A stretch of DNA of 12,875 nt from Clostridiales bacterium (GCA_019420265.1 JAHZHM010000204.1:1-12875); one strand, 5' to 3'; shown: positions 1 to 7,460, numbered from the stretch's first letter. Notes: generated by a model from the letters alone, not told the origin. A program made the numbers and translations.

Positions 1-431
1 ACCCCTTTACTAGGGCAATAGGGAAGTGTGAAAAGATAGTCTGTGCGGTAGGCAGAGAATGTGCGGGCTTGTACTTTCTGACAAAATGGATAGCGGCGGC
101 GCGTGCAATTTTGGTAGGTTGCACCGCTCCGACAATCGGGTGTAGCGGAGCGAGCGGTTGGCACAGATTGTGAGAGTATGCTCCCTCTGATAAACCGATT
201 TTCAGCGGCGCGTGCAGCTCTGACAAGTCTGGCTTCCCCATCATTCGGGTGTGCCTTCCACAGGAGGCGCCGCGCACGGCATACGGAGGCAGTTTTGCGG
301 CAAGCACGTCCTGTGCGAGCATGTGCTGACTGGCAAAAGGGCTGCCAGCGCCGCGTGCCAAAATAACAGGTTTCACCGCCCCATCATTCGGGTATGCTCT
401 CCGCAGGAGCGGGTATAGAAGAGGAGGAAAT
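1..431 (-). repeat. Repeat array upstream of larB (minus orientation)
   Basis: This gene-free stretch holds at least three tandem degenerate units of the window's repeat family, in the orientation opposite to the 12285-12875 copies. Unit ends are marked by the anchor CATCATTCGGG at 239-249 and 382-392, with a degenerate copy (ACAATCGGG) near 132-141. Each unit contains the module GCGGCGCGTGC or GCGCCGCGTGC plus a GTGCGAGCATG-like block. Bases 1-20 match the flank of the palindromic core seen near 4835-4850, so the window starts just inside a copy. The last unit ends with CTCCGCAGGAG and GGGTATAGAA, immediately before the larB ribosome binding site. Short open frames crossing the array are repeat-derived and have no convincing start signals. 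Confidence 0.75.
382..420 (+). promoter_or_regulatory. Repeat-derived 5' leader element of larB
   Basis: The sequence reads CATCATTCGGGTATG, then CTCCGCAGGAG (a 4-bp stem with GCA loop), then CGGGTATAGAA, and stops 11 bases before the larB ATG. Nearly the same string, on the other strand, lies directly before the flavodoxin lipoprotein gene (12252-12297). The TATAGA could be mistaken for a -10 box, but it lies too close to the ribosome binding site and has no -35 partner. I therefore read it as a repeat boundary that becomes leader sequence. Any regulatory role is inference. Confidence 0.35.
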
Positions 432-1187
432 ATGGAGAGAGAAAAACTGCTTGCTCTGCTGGGGCAGGTTCAAAACGGAGAAGTCTCCCCGGAGGAGGCG
501 CTCAGCCGCTTGCGCCTGGCGCCCTTCGAGGATTTGGGGTATGCCAAGGTGGACCATCACCGGGCACTGCGCCAGGGCGCGGCGGAAGTCATCTACGGGC
601 GCAGCAAAACGCCCGAGCAGATTTTGGGCATCGCAAAATCCATGATTGCCGGCGGCGCGCGCAACATCCTCATCACCCGCATGTCGCCCCAGGCAGCGGA
701 GTTTGTGGGCAAGGAAATTCCGATGGATTACCACCCCATCCCGCAAATCGGCATTGCCGCGCCAGAGGAGCAGGAACTGCGCGGGGAGATTGTGGTGGCA
801 TCCGGCGGGACCAGCGATATGCCCGTCTGTGAAGAAGCCGCGCTGACGGCCGAAGCCCTGGGCAACCACGTCACCCGGCTTTACGACGTGGGCGTGGCCG
901 GGCTGCACCGCCTGCTCTCGCACCTTCCCGAGCTCTCCCGGGCGCGGGTTGTGGTGGCGGTGGCGGGGATGGAAGGGGCGCTGGCCAGCGTCATCGGCGG
1001 GCTGGTGGATTGCCCGGTCATCGCCGTGCCCACCAGCATCGGCTACGGCGCAAACTTCGGCGGGCTTTCCGCCCTGCTTTCCATGCTCAATTCCTGCGCC
1101 AGCGGGTGCAGCGTCGTCAATATCGATAACGGGTTTGGCGCCGGCTTTTTGGCCAGCCGCATCAACCAGATGGAGGGAATCGAATGA
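432..1187 (+). CDS. larB: LarB, pyridinium-3,5-biscarboxylic acid mononucleotide synthase
   Basis: LarB starts nickel-pincer nucleotide synthesis. It carboxylates C5 of the pyridinium ring of nicotinic acid adenine dinucleotide and hydrolyses the phosphoanhydride, giving the biscarboxylated mononucleotide and AMP. The 251-residue product has the family's usual length and the PurE-like fold motifs: GGTSD near 125-129, DVGVAGLHRLL at 152-162, AGMEGALAS around 178-186, PTSIGYG at 200-206 and NIDNGFGAG at 230-238. E181 and C222 (in NSCASG) fall where the catalytic Glu and Cys of characterised LarB lie, as I recall them. The start is set by GAGGAGG six bases upstream. The stop codon overlaps the larC start by four bases (ATGA), which implies translational coupling. 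An open frame on the opposite strand over the same bases is a GC-rich shadow. Confidence 0.95.
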   Translation: MEREKLLALLGQVQNGEVSPEEALSRLRLAPFEDLGYAKVDHHRALRQGAAEVIYGRSKTPEQILGIAKSMIAGGARNILITRMSPQAAEFVGKEIPMDYHPIPQIGIAAPEEQELRGEIVVASGGTSDMPVCEEAALTAEALGNHVTRLYDVGVAGLHRLLSHLPELSRARVVVAVAGMEGALASVIGGLVDCPVIAVPTSIGYGANFGGLSALLSMLNSCASGCSVVNIDNGFGAGFLASRINQMEGIE

Positions 1188-3382
1188 AAACATTATATTT
1201 ACAGTGCAATATGGGCGCGGCGGGGGATATGCTCATGGCCGCGCTTTACGAGCTGCTGGAGCCACAGGCCCGGGAGGAATTTTTGCGGGATATGAACGCG
1301 CTGGGCATTCCGGGGCTGGAAGTTGCGGCGGTTCCGGCGCAAAAATGCGGCATTTGGGGGACGCATATGGATGTGCGCATCGGCGGCCAGGAAGAGCAGA
1401 GCCTGGATGTGCCCCATGGGCATGCGCACGAACATGGGCACGACCGCGGCGAGGGATGCTGCCCTGCGCACGGGGAAGGACACGGGCATTTTCATCCGCA
1501 TGGCGACGACCACATAGAAGGCGGCCATTGCCATGGGCACGAGCATCCGCACGAGGGGGACTGCTGCGGGCATGGCCATCACCATGAGGGCGAAGAGGGC
1601 CACGAGCATGGACATGGCGAGGGCTGTTGCGGGCATCATCATGGCGAAGAAGGCCACGAACACGGCCACTGCCATGGCGCGCACGAGCATCCGCACGCCG
1701 AAGGGCACTGCCATCATCACGAAGGCGGCGAAGAGCATGGGCATACCCACGAAGGCTGTGGCTGCCATGGGCGCGATGGAGAGCATATGCACGGCACAGA
1801 TTGCAACCACGCACATGCGGAAGAGCATGCGCACGGCCATCACGCGCACCCGGAAGAATGCCATTCCCACGGCGAGGAACACGGGCATCCGCACATGCAC
1901 AGCGAGGATTGCGGGCACGCCCATGCCAAGCGGAGCCAGGCCATGCAGGCAGAGAGCCAAAACTCCGAGCTGACCTTCCCTGCAGAGCAGATGCAGGAGC
2001 ACCCGCATTGCCACACCCATGCGCACGGCGAAGGCTGTGAGCATGGCGGAGAACTTGGGCACAGCCATTGCCACGCGCACGAGGGCGAGGAAGACCACGA
2101 GCATAGCGTGGGCGCGCATTGCCACGGCGAAGCAGGCGACTCTGCGCATGAGAGCGAACACACACACGAACACGGCGCGGGGCATTGCCACCATCACGGC
2201 GAAGAAGGCCACGAGCATGGCCACTGCCATGGCGCGCACGAGCATCCGCATGGCGAAGGACACTGCCATCATCACGAAGGCGGCGAAGCGCATGGACACG
2301 GCCACGAAGGCTGTGGCTGCCACGGGCACGACGGAGGGCACGCGCACGGTCATCACGAGCACCCGGGGGAATGCCATTCCCATGACGAGGGACACGGCCA
2401 TTGCCACGGGCATTCTCATGCACACGGCCATTCCCACAGCCATTCGGGCATGGCGGATATCGAGCATTTGCTCTCGCATCTGCCCCTTTCCGAGCAGGTG
2501 CGCGCGCACGCGCTGGCAGTTTACCGCCTGATTGCCCAGGCCGAATCCCACGCGCACGGCCAGCCCATCAGCCAAATCCACTTCCACGAGGTGGGCAGTA
2601 TGGATGCTGTGGCGGATGTGGTGGGAGTGTGCATGCTGATGGAGCGCATCGGCGCGCAGAGGATTCTGGCCTCGGCTGTGCATGTGGGCAGCGGGCAGGT
2701 GCGCTGTGCGCATGGGGTGCTGCCCGTCCCGGCGCCGGCCACGGCACATATTCTGCAGGGCGTGCCCACCTACGGCGGCGAGATTGCCGGCGAGCTCTGC
2801 ACGCCCACCGGCGCGGCGCTTTTGCGGCACTTCGCCCAGGGCTTTGGCCCCATGCCCGCGCTCTGTGCTTCGGCCATCGGCTACGGCATGGGTACCAAGG
2901 ATTTTGCCGCGGCCAACTGCGTGCGGGCGTTTTTGGGAGACGACGGCGCAGGCGAAGGCGGCCCCAACGGCGAGATTGCCCTGCTCTGCTGTAATCTGGA
3001 CGACATGCCCGGCGAGGATTTGGGCTTTGCCCAGCAGGCGCTTCTAAGTGAGGGCGCGCTGGACGTCTACACCCTGCCCATCGGCATGAAGAAGAGCCGC
3101 CCGGCCGTGCTGCTCTGCTGCATCTGCGAGCCCTCTGCGGCAGACAGGCTGGCCGCCGCCATCCTGCGGCATACCAGCACATTCGGCGTGCGCAAGACGC
3201 TCTGCCAGCGCTATATGCTCTCCCGCAGTTTCGAGCAGGTTTCCACGCCGCACGGGGATGTGCGCATCAAGACTGGCCAGGGCTACGGTGTAAGCAAGAG
3301 CAAGCCCGAATATGAGGATATTGCCCGCATTGCCCGGGAGCAGGGCATCTCCCTGGCAGAGGCCCGGGCACTGCTCGCATAG
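1184..3382 (+). CDS. larC: LarC nickel insertase with giant His-rich insert
   Basis: LarC is the CTP-dependent cyclometallase that inserts nickel into the pincer nucleotide cofactor. Residues 1-77 (starting MKTLYLQCNMGAAGDM) and 421-732 form an ordinary LarC: HFHEVGSMDAVADVVG from 466, HGVLPVPAPATAHIL, ELCTPTGAALL at 537-547, NLDDMPGED, and the C-terminal region ending KPEYEDIARIAREQG. Without residues 78-420 it is 389 residues, close to the family norm. The insert, placed where relatives carry a short His stretch, holds about 112 His by my count plus many Gly, Glu and Cys (CC, CHCH, CGCH patterns), interrupted by a His-poor linker at about 248-272. It probably binds or stores nickel or another metal, as His-rich tails of HypB and UreE do; this is inference. 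LarC1 and LarC2 portions are in one frame, so no frameshift is needed as in Lactiplantibacillus plantarum. GGAGGG precedes the start, and a terminator follows at 3405. Confidence 0.93.
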   Translation: MKTLYLQCNMGAAGDMLMAALYELLEPQAREEFLRDMNALGIPGLEVAAVPAQKCGIWGTHMDVRIGGQEEQSLDVPHGHAHEHGHDRGEGCCPAHGEGHGHFHPHGDDHIEGGHCHGHEHPHEGDCCGHGHHHEGEEGHEHGHGEGCCGHHHGEEGHEHGHCHGAHEHPHAEGHCHHHEGGEEHGHTHEGCGCHGRDGEHMHGTDCNHAHAEEHAHGHHAHPEECHSHGEEHGHPHMHSEDCGHAHAKRSQAMQAESQNSELTFPAEQMQEHPHCHTHAHGEGCEHGGELGHSHCHAHEGEEDHEHSVGAHCHGEAGDSAHESEHTHEHGAGHCHHHGEEGHEHGHCHGAHEHPHGEGHCHHHEGGEAHGHGHEGCGCHGHDGGHAHGHHEHPGECHSHDEGHGHCHGHSHAHGHSHSHSGMADIEHLLSHLPLSEQVRAHALAVYRLIAQAESHAHGQPISQIHFHEVGSMDAVADVVGVCMLMERIGAQRILASAVHVGSGQVRCAHGVLPVPAPATAHILQGVPTYGGEIAGELCTPTGAALLRHFAQGFGPMPALCASAIGYGMGTKDFAAANCVRAFLGDDGAGEGGPNGEIALLCCNLDDMPGEDLGFAQQALLSEGALDVYTLPIGMKKSRPAVLLCCICEPSAADRLAAAILRHTSTFGVRKTLCQRYMLSRSFEQVSTPHGDVRIKTGQGYGVSKSKPEYEDIARIAREQGISLAEARALLA
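1634..1771 (+). repeat. Internal duplication in larC, copy 1
   Basis: This 138-base segment of the His-rich insert aligns without gaps to 2189-2326, at a constant offset of 555 bases (185 codons). It encodes HHHGEEGHEHGHCHGAHEHP and continues through HCHHHEGGE to EGCGCHG. Differences between copies are scattered and include synonymous CAT/CAC changes. Similarity continues further downstream with gaps. Confidence 0.85.
2189..2326 (+). repeat. Internal duplication in larC, copy 2
   Basis: This is the second copy of the 138-base in-frame duplication that begins at 1634. It shows that the insert grew by segmental duplication and not only by slippage of single codons. Confidence 0.85.
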
Positions 3383-3404
3383 ACTCATAAAAAAGTGATA
3401 CAAA

Positions 3405-3433
3405 CAAAAAGAGCCTGCAAGGGCTCTTTTTTG
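3405..3433 (+). terminator. Intrinsic terminator of larBC
   Basis: AAAAAGAGCC at 3406-3415 pairs perfectly with GGCTCTTTTT at 3422-3431 across a 6-base loop (TGCAAG), and the run of T gives the U-tract. It lies 23 bases after the larC stop and before the repeat array. The A-tract on the left would also give a U-tract on the other strand, so it could act in both directions. Confidence 0.9.
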
Positions 3434-3443
3434 TGTTCACAGG

Positions 3444-3680
3444 GTAAAGGGCAATTCTTGAACATGGGGTTTCACCCCATACCCCACTATTTTATAACGG
3501 CGGGCAAGTGCGGAAAGAGGGTTTGCATGGCGCGCACGTCCTGTGCGAGTATGCGCTGAATGGCAAACTGACTGCCGGCGGCGCGTGTGGAAATAGCAAG
3601 TTGTGCCGCTCCGCCATTCGGGTGTAGCGGTGCGGGCGGAAATAGCAGATTACACCGCCCCATCATTCGGGTATAAAAAA
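3444..3680 (-). repeat. Repeat array between larC and the small Cys-rich gene (minus orientation)
   Basis: The array runs in minus orientation from a tail remnant (AAAGGGCAATTCTTGAACAT) through a palindromic core at 3464-3480. It then has the long module (GCGCACGTCCTGTGCGAG, GCCGGCGGCGCGTGT) and two anchors: CCATTCGGGTGTAGC near 3613-3628 and CATCATTCGGG at 3661-3671. It begins about 10 bases after the larBC terminator. From 3681 to about 3790 the sequence turns AT-rich and is not repeat-like. Confidence 0.75.
3464..3480 (-). repeat. Palindromic core 1
   Basis: ATGGGG and CCCCAT form a 6-bp inverted repeat with the 5-base loop TTTCA, followed by ACCCC. The orientation is minus relative to the 12432 copy. 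Confidence 0.8.
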
Positions 3681-3794
3681 AGCATTTTATCTGTTATCAT
3701 AGAGGTAGAGATAAAATATCGGCACAAAAAGCCAGTAAATCGTCAATATATTATCGGCAGGATGTGCCGCAATTTTCAAAAGGAGGGCGAATCG

Positions 3795-3992
3795 ATGGAA
3801 GAACATGTTTGCGGCAACTGCGTACATTTCCGCCTGCACTATATCCGGCAGCCATGGGGGAGATACGACGCGCTGAGCTATGGGCACTGCGTCTACCCGC
3901 GCTGCAAAAAACGAAAGACAGGCCAGCCCGCCTGCCCGCATTGGCAGCTTGCGAGGCAGGAAGAGAGCGAAGATTCGCCTTTGGAGGAATAA
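3795..3992 (+). CDS. Small Cys-rich protein, conserved-hypothetical type
   Basis: This 65-residue protein begins MEEHVCGNCVHFRLHY. It carries a CxxC pair (C6, C9), later HCVYPRC and ACPH cysteines, and a charged tail (EESEDSPLEE). The spacing suggests a small metal-binding (zinc-ribbon-like) fold. Short Clostridia proteins with a CxNCxHFxxHY start are familiar to me, but I know no function for them. The start is fixed by AAGGAGGGCG about eight bases upstream. An in-frame extension to 3603 would run through repeat DNA and is unlikely to be translated. The gene is monocistronic, preceded by about 110 bases of AT-rich, non-repeat leader (3681-3794) that probably holds its promoter, although I cannot fix -35 and -10 boxes. 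A repeat array starts 11 bases after the stop. Confidence 0.75.
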   Translation: MEEHVCGNCVHFRLHYIRQPWGRYDALSYGHCVYPRCKKRKTGQPACPHWQLARQEESEDSPLEE

Positions 3993-4191
3993 GGCGCACC
4001 ACACCCGAATGATGGGGATGCAAAACCTGCCATTGCCGCACGCGCTCCTGCGGAGGGCATACCCGGATGACAGGACAGTGAAACTTGCTATTTCCACACG
4101 CGCCGCCGGCAATCATTTTGCCAAAAGGCACATGCTGGCATCATGTGTGCTTGCCGTGCCGCACTTGCCCACCGATATAAAATAAGGGGGT

Positions 4192-4207
4192 ATGGGGCTT
4201 GCCCCAT
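4192..4207 (+). repeat. Palindromic core 2
   Basis: ATGGGGC and GCCCCAT form a 7-bp perfect inverted repeat with a 2-base centre, preceded by AAGGGGGT. The plus-orientation tail (CATGTTCAAGAGCGG) is degenerate. Confidence 0.85.
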
Positions 4208-4413
4208 GTTCAAGAGCGGGTGCACTTGATTGATGAGACGGTAGAACTTGTTAGAGCCGCCTGCGCCGCGACACCCGAATAGCGGAACGGTGCAACCTGT
4301 CATCATCGCACACGATGCCGACAGTCGTTTTACCCGTCAGCGCATACTTGCACGGATTTGTGCGCACCGGGCAACACTTCCTTTTTGCGCTTTTCCACTC
4401 CCAGCAAGGGGGT

Positions 4414-4430
4414 ATGGGGCTCTGCCCCAT
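4414..4430 (+). repeat. Palindromic core 3
   Basis: ATGGGGC, TCT, then GCCCCAT: a 7-bp inverted repeat preceded by AAGGGGGT. The tail CCCGTGGCCCTCGACGTTCC is a diverged version of the GGCCCTTGACCTTC tail. Confidence 0.85.
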
Positions 4431-4852
4431 GTCTGCCCGTGGCCCTCGACGTTCCGCGCCCGAATGCCGGGAATGTGAAGTCTGCAACCGCCGCCTGCGC
4501 GGCTGGCAATCAGTTGACCTTGCCAATACGTAAATGCACACTCACCGCGCGCTTGCCGCACGGGCTTCCTTTTCGTGCCATCCCATGATATACTACCCGA
4601 GGGAGCTTTTCTACACCCGAATGGCGGGGCGACACAATCTGCCATTGCCGAACGCGCCGCCGGCAATCGATTTGCCAAGAGGCGCATGCTTGCTCCTGCG
4701 GAGAGCATACCCGAATGATGAAAATTGCGAAACCTGTTATCTCTGCACGCGCCGCCGGCAGCCAGTTTGCCAAAAAGCACATGCTCACACAGGCTCTGCT
4801 TGCCGCACACGCTCTCTCCCCCACACTTTTCCATTGTCCTAGTAAAGGGGGT

Positions 4853-4871
4853 ATGGGGGCTATGCCCCCAT
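4853..4871 (+). repeat. Palindromic core 4
   Basis: ATGGGGGC and GCCCCCAT form an 8-bp inverted repeat with loop TAT, preceded by AAAGGGGGT. The tail reads TTACGAACAGCCCTTGACCT. The bases just before it (CCTAGTAAAGG) match the inverted sequence at the very start of the window. Confidence 0.85.
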
Positions 4872-4951
4872 GATTACGAACAGCCCTTGACCTCGCACTT
4901 TTCGCACCACCCGCGATTTGATACTAAATAGCCTAAAAAACGGAGGAAACT

Positions 4952-7285
4952 ATGAACCAAATACCCCGCCTGAACCCATCGGCCAAAGACGGCCTCTCAT
5001 CCGAGCAGGTGCAGGCCCAAAAACAGGCCGGCCTGCAAAACACCGCGCCCGAAAAAATCACCCAAACCACCGGGCAGATTATCCGAAAAAACGTCTGCAC
5101 GCTCTTCAACCTCTTCAACCTGCTCATCGCCCTGGCGCTGGCGGCTGTGCATGCGTGGTCTAACCTGTTTTTCATGGCGATTATCGCCCTGAATACGGCC
5201 ATCGGCATTTTCCAAGAAATCCAGGCCAAAAAGCTGGTGGACAAGCTCTCTCTGCTCTCGGCGCCCAAGGCGCAGGTCGTGCGGGATGGGGAGGTGCAGA
5301 CTGTTGCCGTGGAAGAGCTGGTGCTGGACGACGTGCTCTGCCTGGAGGGCGGGCGGCAAATCTGCGCAGACGCCATCCTGCTGGAGGGGGAGATTGAGGT
5401 CAACGAATCCCTGCTGACGGGCGAGAGCGACCCAGTGGCCAAACGGCCGGGAGATATGGTGCTCTCGGGCAGCTTCGTGTTGTCCGGCAAGTGCCGCGCA
5501 AAGGTGGAGCACATCGGCGCGGCGGGCTATGCCACCAAAATCGCAGAGGAAGCCAAGGCGCACCGCAAAGTCAATTCCGAACTGCTGGCCTCCATGCGCA
5601 AAGTCACCCGGTTTACCGGCTGGTTCATCCTGCCGCTGGGCATCCTGCTGTTTGTGCAGGCGTATTTCTTCCGGGGCGATTTGCTCTTTGAGAGCGTCGT
5701 GGGCACGGCGGCCGGCCTGCTGGGCATGCTGCCCAAGGGCCTGCTGCTGCTCATGAGCATCGCGCTGGCCACGGGCGTCATCCGGCTGGGCAGGAAGAAA
5801 GTGCTGGTGCAGGAGCTCTATGCCCTGGAGACGCTGGCGCATGTGGACGTGCTCTGCCTGGATAAGACGGGCACCATCACCTCTGGCCGCATGAGAGTCG
5901 AGCGGGAAATCGCCCTGGGCGGAGACGAGCAAAGCTTTGGGCGGCTGATGGGCAGCTTTTTGGCGCATACCGACGACAACAACGCAACCTTCCAGGCGCT
6001 TTCGGATTACTACGCAAAGAGCGACGCGCTGACCCCCTGCGGCAAAGTGCCCTTCTCCTCCCAGCGCAAATGGAGCGCCATGGCCTTTGAGAGCGGGGAA
6101 GTGTTCGTGGTGGGTGCGCCCGAGCGGCTCTGCCCGGATGCCGCGCTGCCGCCGGAAATTGCCGCGCAGATTGCGGCCGGGGCGCGGGTGCTGCTGGCCG
6201 GGCTGGCGGAGGGGGAGGTCTCTGCGGGTGCGCCGCTGCCCGCCGTCACGCCGCTTCGGGCCATTCTCATCGCAGATGCCATCCGGGAAAACGCGCAGCA
6301 GACGCTGGATTATTTTAAAAACGAGGGCGTCGCCCTCAAAGTGATTTCCGGGGATAACCCGAAAACCGTCTCGGCCATTGCGGCGCAGGCGGGGCTAACA
6401 GGGGCAGAGCGCTATCTGGATGCCAGCCTGCTGAGCGAGGCCGAGCTGGCCGCCGCGGCAGAGGAGTATACCGTGTTTGGCAGAGTCTCCCCGCATCAGA
6501 AAAAACAGCTGGTGCAGGCGCTGCAGGCCGCGGGCCATCAGGTCGCCATGACGGGCGACGGCGTCAACGATATTCTGGCGCTTAGGGAGGCAGACTGCTC
6601 GATTGCCATCGGCGAGGGCAGCGACGCGGCCCGGCAGGTTTCCCAGCTGGTGCTGCTGGAATCGGATTTCTCCGTGCTGCCGGAAATTCTGGCGGAGGGC
6701 AGGAGAGTGGTAAATAATATCACCCGGGTGGCCAGCATCTTCTTCGTCAAGACGATTTACTCGGCCATTTTGTCCCTGCTCTGCGTTTTGATGAACATCC
6801 CTTTCCCCTTCCTGCCCATTCAGATTACGCTGATTGACCTGGCCATCGAGGGCTACCCGACGCTGTTCATGTCGTTCGAGCCGGACGGCCGCAAGGTGCG
6901 CGGGCGGTTTTTGCCCTCTGTGCTGCGCCGGGCGCTGCCAAACGCGCTGGTGATTGTGGCAGATGTGCTGCTGCTGTATTTTGCCGGGCCGGCGCTGGGC
7001 ATCGCGGGCGCGCAGGCCGAGACGGCCATGTATCTGCTGACTGGCCTGATGGGCATTGAGGCCGTCTTCAAATCCTGCTGGCCGTTCAACAAGCTGCGAG
7101 TGTTCCTATTTACCACCATGAGCATCGGGTTTTACGCCGCGATATACCTATTCCAGGGGCTGCTGCAAGTCACTCTGCCCAGCGCGGCGCAGCTTCCTAT
7201 TTTGCTGGCGATTGCCGCGGGAAGCATTTTGCTGGAGCGCGTTTTCGCTTTCCTCATCGGCCGGCTGGCCAGGGGGAGGGAGTAG
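4952..7285 (+). CDS. Cation-translocating P-type ATPase, CtpE-like
   Basis: This 777-residue membrane pump couples ATP hydrolysis to cation movement. It has no N-terminal metal-binding domain. Order of parts: TM1-2 about 48-92; actuator domain with LTGES (T156-S159); TM3-4 about 222-282; phosphorylation motif DKTGT with D304; nucleotide domain with FSSQRKW (K373) and VVGAPE; TGDGVND at 534-540; then six predicted helices (about 593-770). FSSxRKW, the GVIRLGRKKVLVQELYALET linker and the LPIQITLIDLAIEGYP sixth helix place it near the mycobacterial CtpE (Ca2+ uptake) group and related Gram-positive pumps, so the ion may be Ca2+ or Mg2+; this is inference. The TM4 motif reads LPKGL (K262) where classical Ca2+ pumps have PEGL. 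The start follows CGGAGGAAACT. The gene stands alone between repeat arrays; repeat DNA resumes about 15 bases after the stop. Confidence 0.9.
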   Translation: MNQIPRLNPSAKDGLSSEQVQAQKQAGLQNTAPEKITQTTGQIIRKNVCTLFNLFNLLIALALAAVHAWSNLFFMAIIALNTAIGIFQEIQAKKLVDKLSLLSAPKAQVVRDGEVQTVAVEELVLDDVLCLEGGRQICADAILLEGEIEVNESLLTGESDPVAKRPGDMVLSGSFVLSGKCRAKVEHIGAAGYATKIAEEAKAHRKVNSELLASMRKVTRFTGWFILPLGILLFVQAYFFRGDLLFESVVGTAAGLLGMLPKGLLLLMSIALATGVIRLGRKKVLVQELYALETLAHVDVLCLDKTGTITSGRMRVEREIALGGDEQSFGRLMGSFLAHTDDNNATFQALSDYYAKSDALTPCGKVPFSSQRKWSAMAFESGEVFVVGAPERLCPDAALPPEIAAQIAAGARVLLAGLAEGEVSAGAPLPAVTPLRAILIADAIRENAQQTLDYFKNEGVALKVISGDNPKTVSAIAAQAGLTGAERYLDASLLSEAELAAAAEEYTVFGRVSPHQKKQLVQALQAAGHQVAMTGDGVNDILALREADCSIAIGEGSDAARQVSQLVLLESDFSVLPEILAEGRRVVNNITRVASIFFVKTIYSAILSLLCVLMNIPFPFLPIQITLIDLAIEGYPTLFMSFEPDGRKVRGRFLPSVLRRALPNALVIVADVLLLYFAGPALGIAGAQAETAMYLLTGLMGIEAVFKSCWPFNKLRVFLFTTMSIGFYAAIYLFQGLLQVTLPSAAQLPILLAIAAGSILLERVFAFLIGRLARGRE

Positions 7286-7322
7286 GGCCTGGGGATAAAA
7301 AGGTCAAGGGCTATGGGTAAAC

Positions 7323-7339
7323 ATGGGGCCAAGCCCCAT
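7323..7339 (-). repeat. Palindromic core 5
   Basis: ATGGGGC, CAA, then GCCCCAT: a 7-bp inverted repeat followed by ACCCCTC. Its inverted tail (AAGGTCAAGGGC) is at 7300. Confidence 0.85.
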
Positions 7340-7431
7340 ACCCCTCTACACGGTAAAAATGGGATGGCGCGGGAAGAGAGCCTCCGCATCTCTGGTATTA
7401 AGGTGCGGAAGGTCAAGGGCTGTTTTTAAAC

Positions 7432-7450
7432 ATGGGGGCACAGCCCCCAT
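7432..7450 (-). repeat. Palindromic core 6
   Basis: ATGGGGGC, ACA, then GCCCCCAT: an 8-bp inverted repeat followed by ACCCCCTCAC. It has a full inverted tail (GGAAGGTCAAGGGC) from 7408. Confidence 0.85.
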
Positions 7451-7460
7451 ACCCCCTCAC

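Larger units (their letters stand above)
4004..4900 (+). repeat. Large repeat array upstream of the P-type ATPase (plus orientation)
   Basis: About 0.9 kb of tandem, degenerate units lie in plus orientation. Anchors are CCCGAATGATG at 4004-4014 and 4710-4720, with variants near 4060 (CCCGGATGACA), 4271 (CCCGAATAGCG) and 4617 (CCCGAATGGCG). CTCCTGCGGAG-type blocks lie at about 4045 and 4692. Three palindromic cores occur at 4192, 4414 and 4853. Modules of the form CACGCGCCGCCGGCA, then TTGCCAAAAGGCACATGCT, recur between them. The final tail (CAGCCCTTGACCTCGCACTT) ends about 50 bases before the ATPase start. I see no credible gene in this interval; the open frames are repeat read-through. Confidence 0.8.
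7300..7460 (-). repeat. Left arm of inverted repeat: two cores in minus orientation
   Basis: The arm begins 14 bases after the ATPase stop with AAGGTCAAGGGC (inverted tail), followed by the core at 7323. A spacer containing GCGGGAAGAGAGCC and CATCTCTGGTATTA leads to a second tail and the core at 7432. The whole order, including the spacer, matches the reverse complement of 8209-8366, so the two arms are inverted copies on either side of a centre near 7834. Confidence 0.85.

Noticed and set aside
384..1193. 269-codon minus-strand frame opposite larB
   Set aside because: It is a shadow in GC-rich DNA. LarB on the plus strand has all family motifs, and this frame has none.
1199..2830. Long open frame (543 codons) on the minus strand opposite larC
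   Set aside because: It lies over the His-rich region, and its Met/Ala/Val-rich product is the mirror of CAT/CAC codons. It has no domain or ribosome binding site and overlaps a certain gene.
4886..4930. Promoter for the ATPase from the repeat-tail TTGACC (-35) and TACTAA near 4921 (-10)
   Set aside because: The spacing is about 29 bases, too long for a standard 17-base spacer. Another -35 could not be fixed.
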